Shown here: positions 26,149 through 35,507 of the stretch, piece by piece
How the letters are laid out: every line of letters begins with the position of its first letter
How positions within the stretch are numbered: position 1 is the first letter of the stretch
Assembly (NCBI GenBank): GCA_963780175.1
Contig: CAWAAT010000004.1
Coordinates: 62,001 to 126,000, forward strand
Direction: 5' to 3'
DNA length: 64,000 nucleotides
Source of the DNA: Brooklawnia sp963780175
Lineage (GTDB): Bacteria > Actinomycetota > Actinomycetes > Propionibacteriales > Propionibacteriaceae
Program-made: the position numbers and the translations under genes
The notes under the pieces: model-generated
The model's input: only the letters and a program-made list of their open reading frames with translations
What the model was told of the DNA's origin: nothing
Database searches by the model: none

Positions 26149-26814
26149 TCAGCGGACCTCGCGATCGCGGTGCTCCTTCGCCTCTCGAGCCGGCCACTCG
26201 GCATCCGGCGCCCGCAGTCGGTCGAGACGTCCCTGCGCGACGGCCAGCGCCAGGGCCAGGGTTCCGCTGACCATGGTTGGGTTCTGCACCTGTCCGGCGT
26301 AGACCATCTCAACCAAGTGGTCAAGGGGCAGCCAGTACAGCCCCATGTCGGACTCCTCGCCCTCGACCTCGAAGTCGTCGGGCGCAGGGGTGTGGGTCAG
26401 CCCGCGAGCCAGGAAGATGCGCAGCGACTCCTGGAGGCCGCCGGGTGAGGTGAACAGGTCGACGAGGATCCGCCAGTCGGACGCGGCCAGTTGCGCCTCT
26501 TCGGCAAGCTCACGCTTGGCCGCCTCCACCGCCGGCTCACCCTCGATGTCGAGGATGCCTGCGGGGGGCTCCACGAGACGGAATCCCACCGGGTGGCGAT
26601 ACTGGTGGACGACCGCGATGCGGCCCTGCTCATCCATCGCCATGATGCCCACCGCGCCCGTATGACCTACCCACTGGCGCACCATGGTTTCGCCGTTGGG
26701 GGTGGTGACCGTGTCCTCGATGAAGTTCTGGATGCGTCCGGTGGCCTTCACTTCTCTGGAGACGACCGGCCAACTCTCCCGTCGGTCGGTGATCCCGCTC
26801 AAGACGTCATTCAC
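26149..26814 (-). CDS. NUDIX hydrolase, ADP-ribose pyrophosphatase type
   Basis: 221-residue NUDIX protein resembling ADP-ribose pyrophosphatase (NudF-like), which splits ADP-ribose into AMP and ribose-5-phosphate. The NUDIX box is recognisable in EAAKRELAEEAQL, with the REUxEE core intact; the usual Gly near its end is Gln. The PPAGILD segment just before it is typical of the ADP-ribose group. It starts at a GTG and overlaps pyrG by 8 bases. The C-terminal 30 residues are charged and variable. Confidence 0.92.
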   Translation of the reverse strand: MNDVLSGITDRRESWPVVSREVKATGRIQNFIEDTVTTPNGETMVRQWVGHTGAVGIMAMDEQGRIAVVHQYRHPVGFRLVEPPAGILDIEGEPAVEAAKRELAEEAQLAASDWRILVDLFTSPGGLQESLRIFLARGLTHTPAPDDFEVEGEESDMGLYWLPLDHLVEMVYAGQVQNPTMVSGTLALALAVAQGRLDRLRAPDAEWPAREAKEHRDREVR

Positions 26815-28498
26815 TGGTCACTCCTTGTCCCGCCCCGTCCATCGCAGAGGCCCTCGCCCCATTCTGCTGCCGAGCGACGATGGCCGCCGCCACCAGCCCC
26901 CGGAACAGGGGATGCGAGCTCGTCGGCCGCGAGGTGAATTCGGGATGCGCCTGGGTGGCAACGAAGAACGGATGGACAGAGGCCGGCAGTTCCACGAATT
27001 CCACCAGGTTGCGATCGGGCGACAGTCCGCTGAAGACCAGGCCGGCGTCCTCGAGCCGGGCCCGGTAGGCGTTGTTCACCTCGTAACGGTGGCGGTGACG
27101 CTCGAGCACGCGGGCGAGGCCGTAGAGCCGTCTGGTCAGGGTCCCATCAGTCAGGTCGGCCGGGTAGCTGCCCAGGCGCATGGAACCGCCCAACTCGCCA
27201 GTCCCGGCCACGATGGCGCTCTGTTCGGCCATGGTCGCGATCACCGGCTCCGCGGTTTCCGGTTCGAACTCGGTGGAGGCAGCCTGCTCGATGCAAGCCA
27301 GATTCCGCGCGACCTCGATGACCATGCACTGGAGCCCGAGGCAGATACCCAGGATCGGTACGAGGTGCTCGCGGGCGTACCGGATCGCCCCGACCTTGCC
27401 CTCGATGCCCCGGACACCGAAGCCACCCGGAACCACGATGCCGTCCACGTCAGCCAGGGCTGCGCCAGCCCCCTCGGGTGTCTCGCACACGTCGCTGGGC
27501 ACCCATGTGATCTCCACTTTCGCCCTGTTGGCGAAGCCGCCGGCACGAACAGCCTCGACGACACTCAGGTAGGCGTCGGGCAGGTCGACGTACTTGCCCA
27601 CAATGGCGATGGTGACGGTGTGCTGGGGACGCAGGATCCTGTCGAGCAGGTCGTCCCAGGCGGTCCAGTCGACGTCCCGGAAGCGCACCCCCAGCCTGCG
27701 CACCAGGTAGGCGTCCAGGCCCTCGGCGTGCAGCACCTTGGGAATCAGGTAGATGCTTGAGGCGTCAGGGCAACTGACCACGGCCTCGTCGTCGACGTCG
27801 CAGAACATCGCGATCTTGGATTTGATCGACGCCGGGATGCTCTGGGACGAGCGGCAGACGATCGCGTCGGGCTGGATGCCGACGCTGCGCAGCGCGGCCA
27901 CCGAGTGCTGGGTCGGCTTGGTCTTCAGTTCCCCGCTGGGGCCGATGTAGGGCACCAGCGACACGTGCAAGAAGAACACGTTGGCGCGCCCAAGGTCATG
28001 GCGCAACTGGCGGGCAGCCTCGAGGAAGGGTTGCGACTCGATGTCGCCCACGGTGCCGCCGATCTCGTGGATGACGATGTCGTCATCGGGTTGAGCGACC
28101 GAAACCATGGCTTGCTTGATGGCGTTGGTGATGTGCGGGATGACCTGCACGCACTCACCCAGGTAGTCCCCACGGCGCTCGGCCTGGATGACCTTGCTGT
28201 ATATCTGACCGGTGGTCACGTTGGCCTTGGCCGACAGGTTCCGGCCAAGGAAACGCTCGTAGTGGCCGATGTCGAGGTCTGTCTCGGCGCCGTCCTCGGT
28301 GACGAAAACCTCACCGTGCTGGAACGGGTTCATGGTGCCCGGATCGACGTTGAGGTACGGGTCAAGTTTCTGCATGCTGACCCGCAAGCCTCGCGCCACC
28401 AGAAGCGCACCCAGGCTGGCGGCCGTCAGGCCTTTTCCAAGAGATGAGGCCACGCCTCCGGTGACGAAGACGTGTTTGACTGGTTCGGTGTGAGTCAT
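26807..28498 (-). CDS. pyrG: CTP synthase
   Basis: 563-residue CTP synthase that aminates UTP to CTP using glutamine. The N-terminal synthetase domain opens with KHVFVTGGVASSLGKGLTAA (P-loop), followed by KLDPYLNVDPGTMNPFQHGE. The glutamine amidotransferase domain (about 300-545) has GICLGLQCM with the nucleophile Cys and the His-Pro-Glu of AQAHPEFTSRP. The product lies at the pyrimidine and phospholipid branch point. It is divergent from the DNA ligase gene and overlaps NUDIX by 8 bases. Confidence 0.97.
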   Translation of the reverse strand: MTHTEPVKHVFVTGGVASSLGKGLTAASLGALLVARGLRVSMQKLDPYLNVDPGTMNPFQHGEVFVTEDGAETDLDIGHYERFLGRNLSAKANVTTGQIYSKVIQAERRGDYLGECVQVIPHITNAIKQAMVSVAQPDDDIVIHEIGGTVGDIESQPFLEAARQLRHDLGRANVFFLHVSLVPYIGPSGELKTKPTQHSVAALRSVGIQPDAIVCRSSQSIPASIKSKIAMFCDVDDEAVVSCPDASSIYLIPKVLHAEGLDAYLVRRLGVRFRDVDWTAWDDLLDRILRPQHTVTIAIVGKYVDLPDAYLSVVEAVRAGGFANRAKVEITWVPSDVCETPEGAGAALADVDGIVVPGGFGVRGIEGKVGAIRYAREHLVPILGICLGLQCMVIEVARNLACIEQAASTEFEPETAEPVIATMAEQSAIVAGTGELGGSMRLGSYPADLTDGTLTRRLYGLARVLERHRHRYEVNNAYRARLEDAGLVFSGLSPDRNLVEFVELPASVHPFFVATQAHPEFTSRPTSSHPLFRGLVAAAIVARQQNGARASAMDGAGQGVTSE

Positions 28499-28574
28499 GG
28501 ACCTTCAGCTTAGGCCTGACACGTTTCGACCACGTTACGGTCGCCCGCCGCACGGTTCGTGCTGTGATGGAGCT

Positions 28575-29624
28575 GTGCCACTGCCACTGACGCTGCCCAT
28601 CTCTCCCATGCTGGCTCTGGCCCGCGACGCGATACCGCAGGATCCGGGTCTGGCTTACGAACCCAAATGGGACGGATTCCGGTGCGTCATCAGCCGCGAC
28701 GGCGACGACATCGTGCTGGGTAGTCGCGGAAGCAAGACTCTGACCCGTTACTTTCCCGAGGTGGTGGCAGCGCTGCAGGACTGGCTGCCGGACGGGGCCA
28801 TCGTGGACGGCGAACTCGTCGTCCGGTCGGGCCCTGTGGGCGCGGAACGTCTGCAATGGGATGCACTGAGCGCCCGAATCCATCCCGCTGAGTCACGGAT
28901 AGCCATGCTCAGCGCACAGACCCCCGCCGAGGTTGTCTGTTTCGACGTCCTGGCCATCGGCTCCCACGACCTGACAGCGCAGCCCTGGCACCGACGCCGC
29001 ACACGTCTGGAGGAACTCTTCGAGTCACGAGACTCTCAGGCCGGCGTCCACCTCGGCCAGTACACACAGGACATCGACCGGGCCCGCGAATGGTTCGATC
29101 TCTTTGAGGGGGCAGGTCTGGACGGTGTGGTCTGCAAACCTCGGGACGGCGCCTACCAGCAGGGCAAGCGGGGTTGGATCAAGGTCAAGCACCAACGCAG
29201 CGCAGAGGCGGTTGTCACCGGTTATCGCGTCCACAAGCGGGGACGCGGCGTCGGATCACTGCTGTTGGGGATGTACGACCAGCACGGCACGCTGGTGCCC
29301 GTGGGTGGCATCGGCAGTTTCACCGACGCCTTGCGCGACCAGCTCGAGGCCGACCTGCAACCTCTGGTGAGACGCGGCACCGACGGTCTGCCGATCGCTC
29401 TGGAACGACCACGTTCCCGATTCTCCAGTTCGGCCGACCAGAGCGCCATCGCCCTTGCACCGGAACTGGTGGTGGAGGTGGGGTTCGATCAACTGGAGGG
29501 ACGTCGCTTCCGGCACGCGGTCCAACTGCTGCGATTCCGACCCGACCGCGACCCGGGCAGCTGTCTGTTGGCCCAGGTCGAGCGGGCACCTTCCTACGAC
29601 CTGGCCCGGGTGCTCGCTCGCTGA
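28575..29624 (+). CDS. ligC: Stand-alone ATP-dependent DNA ligase (LigC type)
   Basis: 349-residue ATP-dependent ligase with the adenylation motif YEPKWDGFRC (catalytic Lys near residue 31) and the other nucleotidyltransferase motifs: DGELVV, LDGVVCKP and KRGWIKVKHQR. A C-terminal OB-fold starts near residue 215. Absence of Pol and phosphoesterase domains separates it from LigD and fits LigC, reported to act in backup base-excision or end repair. The GTG at 28575 begins just before PLPLTLPISPML, the usual N-terminus; an ATG at 28497 overlaps the pyrG start and is unlikely. No ku gene is nearby. Confidence 0.9.
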   Translation: MPLPLTLPISPMLALARDAIPQDPGLAYEPKWDGFRCVISRDGDDIVLGSRGSKTLTRYFPEVVAALQDWLPDGAIVDGELVVRSGPVGAERLQWDALSARIHPAESRIAMLSAQTPAEVVCFDVLAIGSHDLTAQPWHRRRTRLEELFESRDSQAGVHLGQYTQDIDRAREWFDLFEGAGLDGVVCKPRDGAYQQGKRGWIKVKHQRSAEAVVTGYRVHKRGRGVGSLLLGMYDQHGTLVPVGGIGSFTDALRDQLEADLQPLVRRGTDGLPIALERPRSRFSSSADQSAIALAPELVVEVGFDQLEGRRFRHAVQLLRFRPDRDPGSCLLAQVERAPSYDLARVLAR

Positions 29625-29645
29625 GTCGCTCGCACCGCTGACACC

Positions 29646-30692
29646 TCAGCGCAGGGTGGCGTCCCAGGGACGCTGTTTGGTGGTGGCCCGCACCGTGTCA
29701 GGTGAACACCCCAGTGCGGTCAGGAAGATCGCCATCCTGATGAGCAGTCCGTTGTCAGTCTGGTGGAAGATCGCCAGTCCCGGCAGATCGTCCACATCGC
29801 TGGACAAGTCGAAGGAGTCCTGCCGTGAGTCCCGAGGCAGCGGGTGCATGATGATGACGTCCTGGGCGCCCGCCGCGGTCAGGATCTGCTTGTTCACCAG
29901 ATTGCCTGACACATTGGCCGTGGTGAGCACCTCCTTGGTCATCCGCTCGCGCTGGACGCGGGTGGCGTACACCACGTCCGCCCCGGTGAGCGCCTCAATC
30001 ACGGAATCACAGTCGATCACCTGGTGACCCCGGGCGCGGGTGTAGCTGGCGACGGCATCCGGTAGTTCGAGGCTGGCAGGGCTGAACATCCTGAAGGTGA
30101 CATTCTGCGCCAGTGACAACAACTTGATCAGCGAGTGTACGGTACGCCCGTACTTGAGATCGCCGACGATCGCGATGGTGCAGCCGTCAACGGGCTTGCC
30201 GCGGCCACCCAGTTCGGCGCGCAGGGTATAGAAATCGAGCAGGGCCTGGCTTGGGTGTTCGCCGGTCCCGTCGCCGGCGTTGATGACCGGGACCACAGAG
30301 GCAGCCGCGAACTCGGCCACTGAACCCTCGTCAGGGTGGCGCACCACCAGCACGTCCGAGTACCCCGACACCACGCGCGAGGTGTCGGCGATCGACTCCC
30401 CCTTGGCCATCGACGAGAACGTGAACCCCGTGGTGGTGGTGACCTCACCGCCGAGCCGCAGGAAGGCCGACTCGAAACTCAAGCGGGTGCGGGTGCTGGG
30501 CTCGAAGAACAAGCTGCCCAGCACGGCGCCGTCCAGCACGGTGCAGATCGACCGGCGTTCGGCGATGGGTCGAACCAGATCCGCCAGAGCGAAGAGGCGC
30601 TGCAGTGACTCACGGTCGAACTGCTGGACGCTCAGCAGGTGGCGGCCGGCACCGAATGGGGGAAGGTCGTCAGGAGACATGGTCATCGGCAC
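29646..30692 (-). CDS. pyrB: Aspartate carbamoyltransferase catalytic subunit
   Basis: 348-residue PyrB, which makes N-carbamoylaspartate in pyrimidine synthesis. The carbamoyl-phosphate loop FEPSTRTRLSFE, the second loop SSMAKGESIADT, HPSQALLDFYTL and the aspartate-binding HPLPRDS are all present. SSxxKGES identifies ATCase rather than ornithine carbamoyltransferase, which matters because no argF is found in the arg cluster. No pyrR, pyrC or pyrI adjoins it. A 16-bp perfect palindrome lies 150 bases upstream at the recN stop. Confidence 0.94.
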   Translation of the reverse strand: MPMTMSPDDLPPFGAGRHLLSVQQFDRESLQRLFALADLVRPIAERRSICTVLDGAVLGSLFFEPSTRTRLSFESAFLRLGGEVTTTTGFTFSSMAKGESIADTSRVVSGYSDVLVVRHPDEGSVAEFAAASVVPVINAGDGTGEHPSQALLDFYTLRAELGGRGKPVDGCTIAIVGDLKYGRTVHSLIKLLSLAQNVTFRMFSPASLELPDAVASYTRARGHQVIDCDSVIEALTGADVVYATRVQRERMTKEVLTTANVSGNLVNKQILTAAGAQDVIIMHPLPRDSRQDSFDLSSDVDDLPGLAIFHQTDNGLLIRMAIFLTALGCSPDTVRATTKQRPWDATLR

Positions 30693-30841
30693 TCCTCGAT
30701 GCGATTACCGGCCGGGACCGGGCTGAAGGCAACCTACCACGCGTCCGGCCGGCCGAAATGGCCATGTTCAGATCCATGCCGCGTTCCAGGGCAAGGGTGA
30801 CCGCGGGCGTACGATCGCCACTTTCGGTGGAAGCCACTAGT

Positions 30842-30857
30842 TCACTGTGCACAGTGA
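30842..30857. promoter_or_regulatory. 16-bp perfect palindrome upstream of pyrB
   Basis: TCACTGTGCACAGTGA is its own reverse complement. It covers the last four codons and stop of recN and lies 150 bases upstream of pyrB. It could be an operator for pyrB or part of a recN 3' hairpin. No T-run follows it, and it is not an SOS box. Confidence 0.4.
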
Positions 30858-32545
30858 GTGGGGTCGTGGGCCTCACTCAGCAGATCGCGCGCATGCGCCA
30901 AACCCGACTCGCTGTCTGCAAGACCACCCATCATGCGGGCCAGTTCGGCCTCGCGTTCGGCCCCGGTCAAGAGGCGGACGTCGCTGGTCGTCACTTGGCC
31001 CTCGCTCGACTTCGAGACCACCCAGTGGGCTGTCGCGAAGGCTGCGACCTGTGCCAGATGGGTGACGACGATCACCTGCGAGTGCTCGGCCAGCCGGGCG
31101 AGCCGACGTCCGACCTCGACCGCCACCGCCCCGCCGACCCCGGCATCCACCTCGTCGAAGATGAAGACGTGCCCGGGATCGTTGCTGGCCAGGACCACCT
31201 CCAAACCGAGCCGAACACGCGAGAGTTCGCCGCCGGAAGCAACTCTGGCCAGCGAAGCAGGGGCGGCGCCCGGGTTTGCGGCGAACAGCAGGTTGACCTG
31301 TTCCCGTCCCCACGGTCCGGGTGCCGGCAGCGGCCTGAGGTCGAACCGGAGCCGGGCGTGAGGCATCGCGAGGGCTGACAACTCACGCTGCACCTGGCCG
31401 GCCAGACGTGCCGCCGCCTGTTCGCGCAGGCTCGTCAATTCGGCGCCGAGGCGCTCGAGTGTGGCGTCCAGACCTCTGATGAGGGTGTCGAGTTCGGTGC
31501 GCCGCTGGTCTGATCCGCCGAGGGTACCCAACCGGGCGGCGGCTGCTCCCGCCCAGGCCAACACTTCGTCGATCGACGAGCCGTACTTGCGGGTCAACCC
31601 AGCAAGCTGGGCTCGACGCCCGGTGATCACCTCCAGTCGCAGCGGGTCCGCGTCCAGATCGCTCAGGTAGGACGCGACCTCCGCGGCGAGTTCGTTGACC
31701 TGTCCGGCCAGCAGCCGGACGGAGGACGCCAACTCGGCCGCCTGAGGGTCGAGCCGGGCGATGTCGGCCAAGGCGTGCCGCGAGATGCCCACCAGTCCGA
31801 CAGCGCCGGGGTCGTCCACATCACCCTCATCCGATCCCGACAGAGCGTGGCTGGCCCGCTCCGCCAGCCTGCGCAGGTCATCGATCGCCTGTAGCCGCGA
31901 CGCCTCGGCAGCGAGTTCGGCATCCTCGCCCGCGCGCGGGTCAACCCTTGAGATCTCGTCGAGCCCGAACCTCAACAGGTCCACCTCACGGGCCCGCTCC
32001 TGTCCATGTCGCACCAGGTCCTCCCGCTCGGCCACGAGCTCGTCGCGCCGGCGGAAGGCCTGGCGGTAACGGGTCAGCAACTCGGCGAGAACTGGGCCGG
32101 CACTTCGATCCAGCACCTCACGTTGTCGTTCAGGGCTACCCAACCGGACCTGTTCGGACTGCCCGTGGATGGTGGCCAGTTCGCCCGCCAGCCCGGCCAA
32201 CCGCGAGCTCGGGGTTTGCACACCACCGACGAAGGCCCGTGATCGACCCGATCGATTGACCTGACGGGCAACCAGCAACTCATCAGAGTCGAGGTCAGCA
32301 CCAAGAGCGTCAAGCACCCCGGCGATGACCCCAACATCGGTGAATCGACCCTCAACGATGGCACGGTCGGCACCGTGCCTGACGACCGCCGCGTCGGCAC
32401 GTTCCCCGAGCAGCAACCCGATCCCGCTGACGACCATCGTCTTGCCCGCACCGGTCTCGCCGGTCACCACCGTCATACCTCGCGACAACTCCAAGGTGGC
32501 ATCAGCGATCACCCCGAGATTCGAGATGCGCAGTTCAGCCAGCAT
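30842..32545 (-). CDS. recN: DNA repair protein RecN
   Basis: 567-residue SMC-like ATPase for double-strand break repair. The N-terminal Walker A GETGAGKTMVVSGIGLL follows MLAELRISNLGVI. A long coiled coil runs over about residues 150-370, and the C-terminal half holds the ABC signature ASGGELSRVRLGLE and Walker B FIFDEVDAGVGG. The ATG at 32545 overlaps the nadK stop by one base (TGATG). A longer frame to 32713 lies inside nadK. It is co-transcribed with tlyA and nadK, as in M. tuberculosis Rv1694-Rv1696. Confidence 0.96.
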   Translation of the reverse strand: MLAELRISNLGVIADATLELSRGMTVVTGETGAGKTMVVSGIGLLLGERADAAVVRHGADRAIVEGRFTDVGVIAGVLDALGADLDSDELLVARQVNRSGRSRAFVGGVQTPSSRLAGLAGELATIHGQSEQVRLGSPERQREVLDRSAGPVLAELLTRYRQAFRRRDELVAEREDLVRHGQERAREVDLLRFGLDEISRVDPRAGEDAELAAEASRLQAIDDLRRLAERASHALSGSDEGDVDDPGAVGLVGISRHALADIARLDPQAAELASSVRLLAGQVNELAAEVASYLSDLDADPLRLEVITGRRAQLAGLTRKYGSSIDEVLAWAGAAAARLGTLGGSDQRRTELDTLIRGLDATLERLGAELTSLREQAAARLAGQVQRELSALAMPHARLRFDLRPLPAPGPWGREQVNLLFAANPGAAPASLARVASGGELSRVRLGLEVVLASNDPGHVFIFDEVDAGVGGAVAVEVGRRLARLAEHSQVIVVTHLAQVAAFATAHWVVSKSSEGQVTTSDVRLLTGAEREAELARMMGGLADSESGLAHARDLLSEAHDPTHCAQ

Positions 32546-33486
32546 CAAGAACGCCCCGAACCTCTGAAGCCGTCGATGTTCAGTTCGAACTTCTTCACCA
32601 GTCTTGAGGTGAAGGGCTGCTCCTGGAGCCGGGCGACCCGCAGATTGTGAGCGCCGCGCCGCACATGGATCCGCGCGCCAGGTGCAATGTCGATGGAACG
32701 ACGGCCATCGCACCAGACGACCGCATGCGTCGCGAACTGGCTCGAGAGGGTCAGGTCGACCAGCGACTCAGGGTCGAGCACCAACGGTCGGGCGAACAAA
32801 GCGTGGGCGGCCATGGGGACGACCAGGAACGCCTCCACGTCGGGCCAGACGACCGGCCCACCAACCGAGAAAGCGTAAGCGGTTGAGCCGGTCGGAGTGG
32901 ACACCAGCATGCCGTCGCAACCCCAGCGAGACACCGGCAACCCGTCAATCTCGACCATCACGTCCAGCATTCGCTCCCGGGCCGCCTTTTCCAGGGAGAC
33001 TTCATTGACCGCAAAGGACGTCCACATGTCGTGGTCATCCTGCGAGGTCACTTCGACATCCAGGGTGAGGCGCTCCTCAACGAAGTAGTGACGTTCGGCG
33101 ACCTGCTGCACGAGTTTGTGCACGTCATGTGACTCGAGTTCGGCGAGGAAGCCGACGTGACCCAGATTCACGCCCAGCAGCGGCACTCCCAATGGGACGA
33201 CCGACTCGGCGGCTCGCAGGATGGTGCCATCGCCGCCGAAGACCACCATCAGCTCGGTTTCGGCCAGAGTGGTCCGTGTTGCCTGCTCGATCTCAACCTC
33301 CGGCAGCCGGTCACGCAGGTCTGCGATCCGCTCCCCCAGTCCAAGGCAGGCGATGCCGTTGTCGTGCAGTCCTTGTACGAAGGAGACCGCGACGTCCACC
33401 GCCTCGGGACGCGCCGGGTGCAGAAGAATGCCAACTCGGCGTTGGGTGGACTTCTCCACGAGCGGGGATGCGGCTGAGTCTGTCAC
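32545..33486 (-). CDS. nadK: NAD kinase
   Basis: 313-residue ATP/polyphosphate NAD kinase that produces NADP. The GGDGT motif is in VVFGGDGTILRAAESV, followed by GVNLGHVGFLAEL. The second catalytic block TPTGSTAYAFSVGGPVVWPD is intact. An N-terminal extension of about 15 residues is not conserved. It lies 9 bases after tlyA and overlaps recN by one base. Confidence 0.96.
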   Translation of the reverse strand: MTDSAASPLVEKSTQRRVGILLHPARPEAVDVAVSFVQGLHDNGIACLGLGERIADLRDRLPEVEIEQATRTTLAETELMVVFGGDGTILRAAESVVPLGVPLLGVNLGHVGFLAELESHDVHKLVQQVAERHYFVEERLTLDVEVTSQDDHDMWTSFAVNEVSLEKAARERMLDVMVEIDGLPVSRWGCDGMLVSTPTGSTAYAFSVGGPVVWPDVEAFLVVPMAAHALFARPLVLDPESLVDLTLSSQFATHAVVWCDGRRSIDIAPGARIHVRRGAHNLRVARLQEQPFTSRLVKKFELNIDGFRGSGRS

Positions 33487-33495
33487 GGGTGAAGC

Positions 33496-34269
33496 CTATC
33501 CAAGGCCGTCGGCGAGGGTGGCTGGCCTCTCAAGGCCGGCTCGCCCACAGCGGATGAGGGCAACGAAGTGCTCCACGTTGCCGGCCGGTCCGGGTAGTTG
33601 GCTGTCCGCGCGCCAGTCGGGTGTCCAGCCCATGGCCTCGGCATCCGTGATGACGTCCTGGATCGCCTGTTCGCGGTCGCCGGAGGAGCGCACCACCCCA
33701 AGCGAGCTGAGCCGTCCGCGTCCCACCTCGAACTGGGGTTTGATCATCAGCATGGCCACACCAGTGTCACTGAGCACCGACAGCAAGGGTTGCAGCAGTA
33801 ACCGTAGCGAGACGAAGGAGACGTCCGCGACCACGAGGTCGACGGGCTCTCCCTCCACGTCCTCGAGGGTGAGGTCGCGAACATTGAGGCCCTCCCGAAC
33901 GTGCACGCGTGGGTCGGCCCGCACCACATCGGCCAACTGGCCGTGCCCGACGTCGACGGCGAACACCTCCTCGGCACCTCGACTCAACAGCACCTGGGTG
34001 AATCCGCCGGTGGAAGCGCCCGCGTCCAGCACCCTGGCCGGAATCTGCAGACCAGACGCGTCGAGGGCACCCAACAGCTTGTGGGCGGCCCGCGAGACCC
34101 AGGGGTCCGACTCGGCGCTCACCACGTCATCAGGGCCCACGGGCAGGGACGGGCGCACCACAACCTGGCCGTTCACGCGCACTCGTCCGACGCGAATCAA
34201 GTCCGCGGCATGTGAGCGAGACCTGGCCTGGCCGATTGCCATCACAGCTTGGTCGAGTCGCACACTCAC
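33496..34269 (-). CDS. tlyA: TlyA family rRNA (cytidine-2'-O)-methyltransferase
   Basis: 257-residue TlyA, which 2'-O-methylates C1409 of 16S and C1920 of 23S rRNA in mycobacteria and thereby gives capreomycin sensitivity. The N-terminal S4 domain (MSVRLDQAVMAIGQARSRS) precedes an FtsJ-like methyltransferase with SAM motif VLDAGASTGGFTQVLL. Full length, with both domains, indicates the two-target TlyA-II form. It begins at a GTG overlapping the small upstream gene by 4 bases (GTGA). Confidence 0.95.
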   Translation of the reverse strand: MSVRLDQAVMAIGQARSRSHAADLIRVGRVRVNGQVVVRPSLPVGPDDVVSAESDPWVSRAAHKLLGALDASGLQIPARVLDAGASTGGFTQVLLSRGAEEVFAVDVGHGQLADVVRADPRVHVREGLNVRDLTLEDVEGEPVDLVVADVSFVSLRLLLQPLLSVLSDTGVAMLMIKPQFEVGRGRLSSLGVVRSSGDREQAIQDVITDAEAMGWTPDWRADSQLPGPAGNVEHFVALIRCGRAGLERPATLADGLG

Positions 34270-34481
34270 CGCGATCGCACGCCAGGGATCGGCGTCTGAC
34301 CCGCACTGCGTGAGGTCTCCAGAACCTGCGAGACCACCTCATGCGCGGTTGCCAAGCGTTCCAGTTGCTCGCTGACAGACAACATCTCGACGCCGGCCAG
34401 GTTCTTGAGTGCTTCGTCGATGATCCGGTGCCCGGTGTTGGGTGGGGTGTCCTGCAGGGGCCCATCGGCCGGAACGCTCAT
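34266..34481 (-). CDS. Small conserved protein upstream of tlyA
   Basis: 71 residues from an ATG at 34481. It is a mostly helical, soluble protein with the core HRIIDEALKNLAGVEMLSVS and further helix QLERLATAHEVVSQVLE. Its position between the HAD phosphatase and tlyA matches M. tuberculosis Rv1693, a short conserved hypothetical. The start overlaps the presumed stop of the HAD frame (ATGA) and its own stop overlaps tlyA (GTGA). Function unknown. A longer frame to 34559 is only the out-of-frame end of the HAD gene. Confidence 0.75.
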   Translation of the reverse strand: MSVPADGPLQDTPPNTGHRIIDEALKNLAGVEMLSVSEQLERLATAHEVVSQVLETSRSAGQTPIPGVRSR

Positions 34482-35474
34482 GGCAGGAGGTCCAGACGAT
34501 CGAGCGCCTGAGTGGCGTCCAGGGCGGCATCGCGCCAGGTCAGTTGGACGATCGCCCACAGCGCGTCCAGCTGTTGATCACGAGCTCGGCGCAGGGGCCA
34601 CTTGACCGGACGACGCCGTCAATGGCCGCAACCTCGCGGCGGCTGCCACGGTGATCACAGTCCCCTCTGCCAACTGCCTCCGCCGCGGCTGGAGCAGGCC
34701 GCGCAGGTCGTGCCGATCGCGGTGGGACGCTGCTGAGGGATCGCGCGTGGCCAGTTCCCACTTGCCGTGAGCACCGGTGAAGACGAGGAAGGAGTCGATG
34801 TCGACGTTGTTGGCGCCTTCGATGTCGGTGTCGAGACGATCCCCGACGAAGACCGGACGAACGGCCCGCATCCTCTTGATGGTCTCCTGCAGCAGCGGCG
34901 GGTAAGGCTTGCCAGCCACGATCGGTTCGACGTCCACGCAGACCCGGACGCCGCGATCTGCGCCCCAGCACCGGGCGAGCATGCCCAAGTTGGTGGGACG
35001 GTTGATGTCGGTGTTCGGTGCCGTACCAGCGGGCGCCCCGCTGAATGGCGAACGCGGCGTCTTCCAGCCTGGGGAAGCTCATCTGGGGGTCGTAGCCCTG
35101 CACGACCGCATCGGGCGCTTCGGTGAAGTCGCGACCAGCGTGAAGCCCACCGCCGTCATCTCGTCGACCAACGCCTGGGCGCCGCACACCAGCACCTTGG
35201 CGCCGGCGGGCAGCTCACGCGCCATCAACTGCGCGATCGCCTGGGCGCTGGTGACGACGTCCTCCTGGTGACATTCGATCCCAAGTCCGTTGAGGTGCGC
35301 GACCACCACGTCCGCGCTGCGTCCGGCATTGTTCGTCACGAATCCGACGCGGACGCCAAGCTGGCGCAGGTCAGCGATGCTTTCGGGCGCACCGATCACG
35401 GGCTCAGGACCGAGGTAGACCACCCCGTCCAGATCGAACATGGCGCAGTCGTAGTCATCGATGAACCGGGTCAC
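34478..35474 (-). pseudogene. HAD-IIA phosphatase (NagD-like), reading frame broken
   Basis: The parts of a HAD-IIA hydrolase are spread over three frames. Frame A starts at a GTG at 35474 with CAMFDLDGVVYLGPEPVIG (catalytic Asp pair) and VGFVTNNAGRS. Near 35125 a base appears missing; frame B continues with EAPDAVVQGYDP. Near 35016 one extra base (C on the plus strand) restores frame A, giving NTDINRPTNLGMLARCWG, then PIVAGKPYPPLL and GDRLDTDIEGANNVDIDSF. Near 34580-34650 the frame changes again, and the tail DALWAIVQLTWRDAALDA ends at a TGA overlapping the next ATG. The motifs are otherwise well preserved, so sequencing or assembly indels are as likely as a true pseudogene. The ortholog in M. 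tuberculosis order is Rv1692. Confidence 0.85.
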
Positions 35475-35507
35475 TGGTCCTCCTCGGTGGTCAGGTTCTG
35501 GTCTGCT

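Noticed and set aside
29646..30692. Carbamoyltransferase considered as the missing ArgF
   Set aside because: The SSMAKGES loop and its surroundings fit aspartate carbamoyltransferase rather than ornithine carbamoyltransferase.
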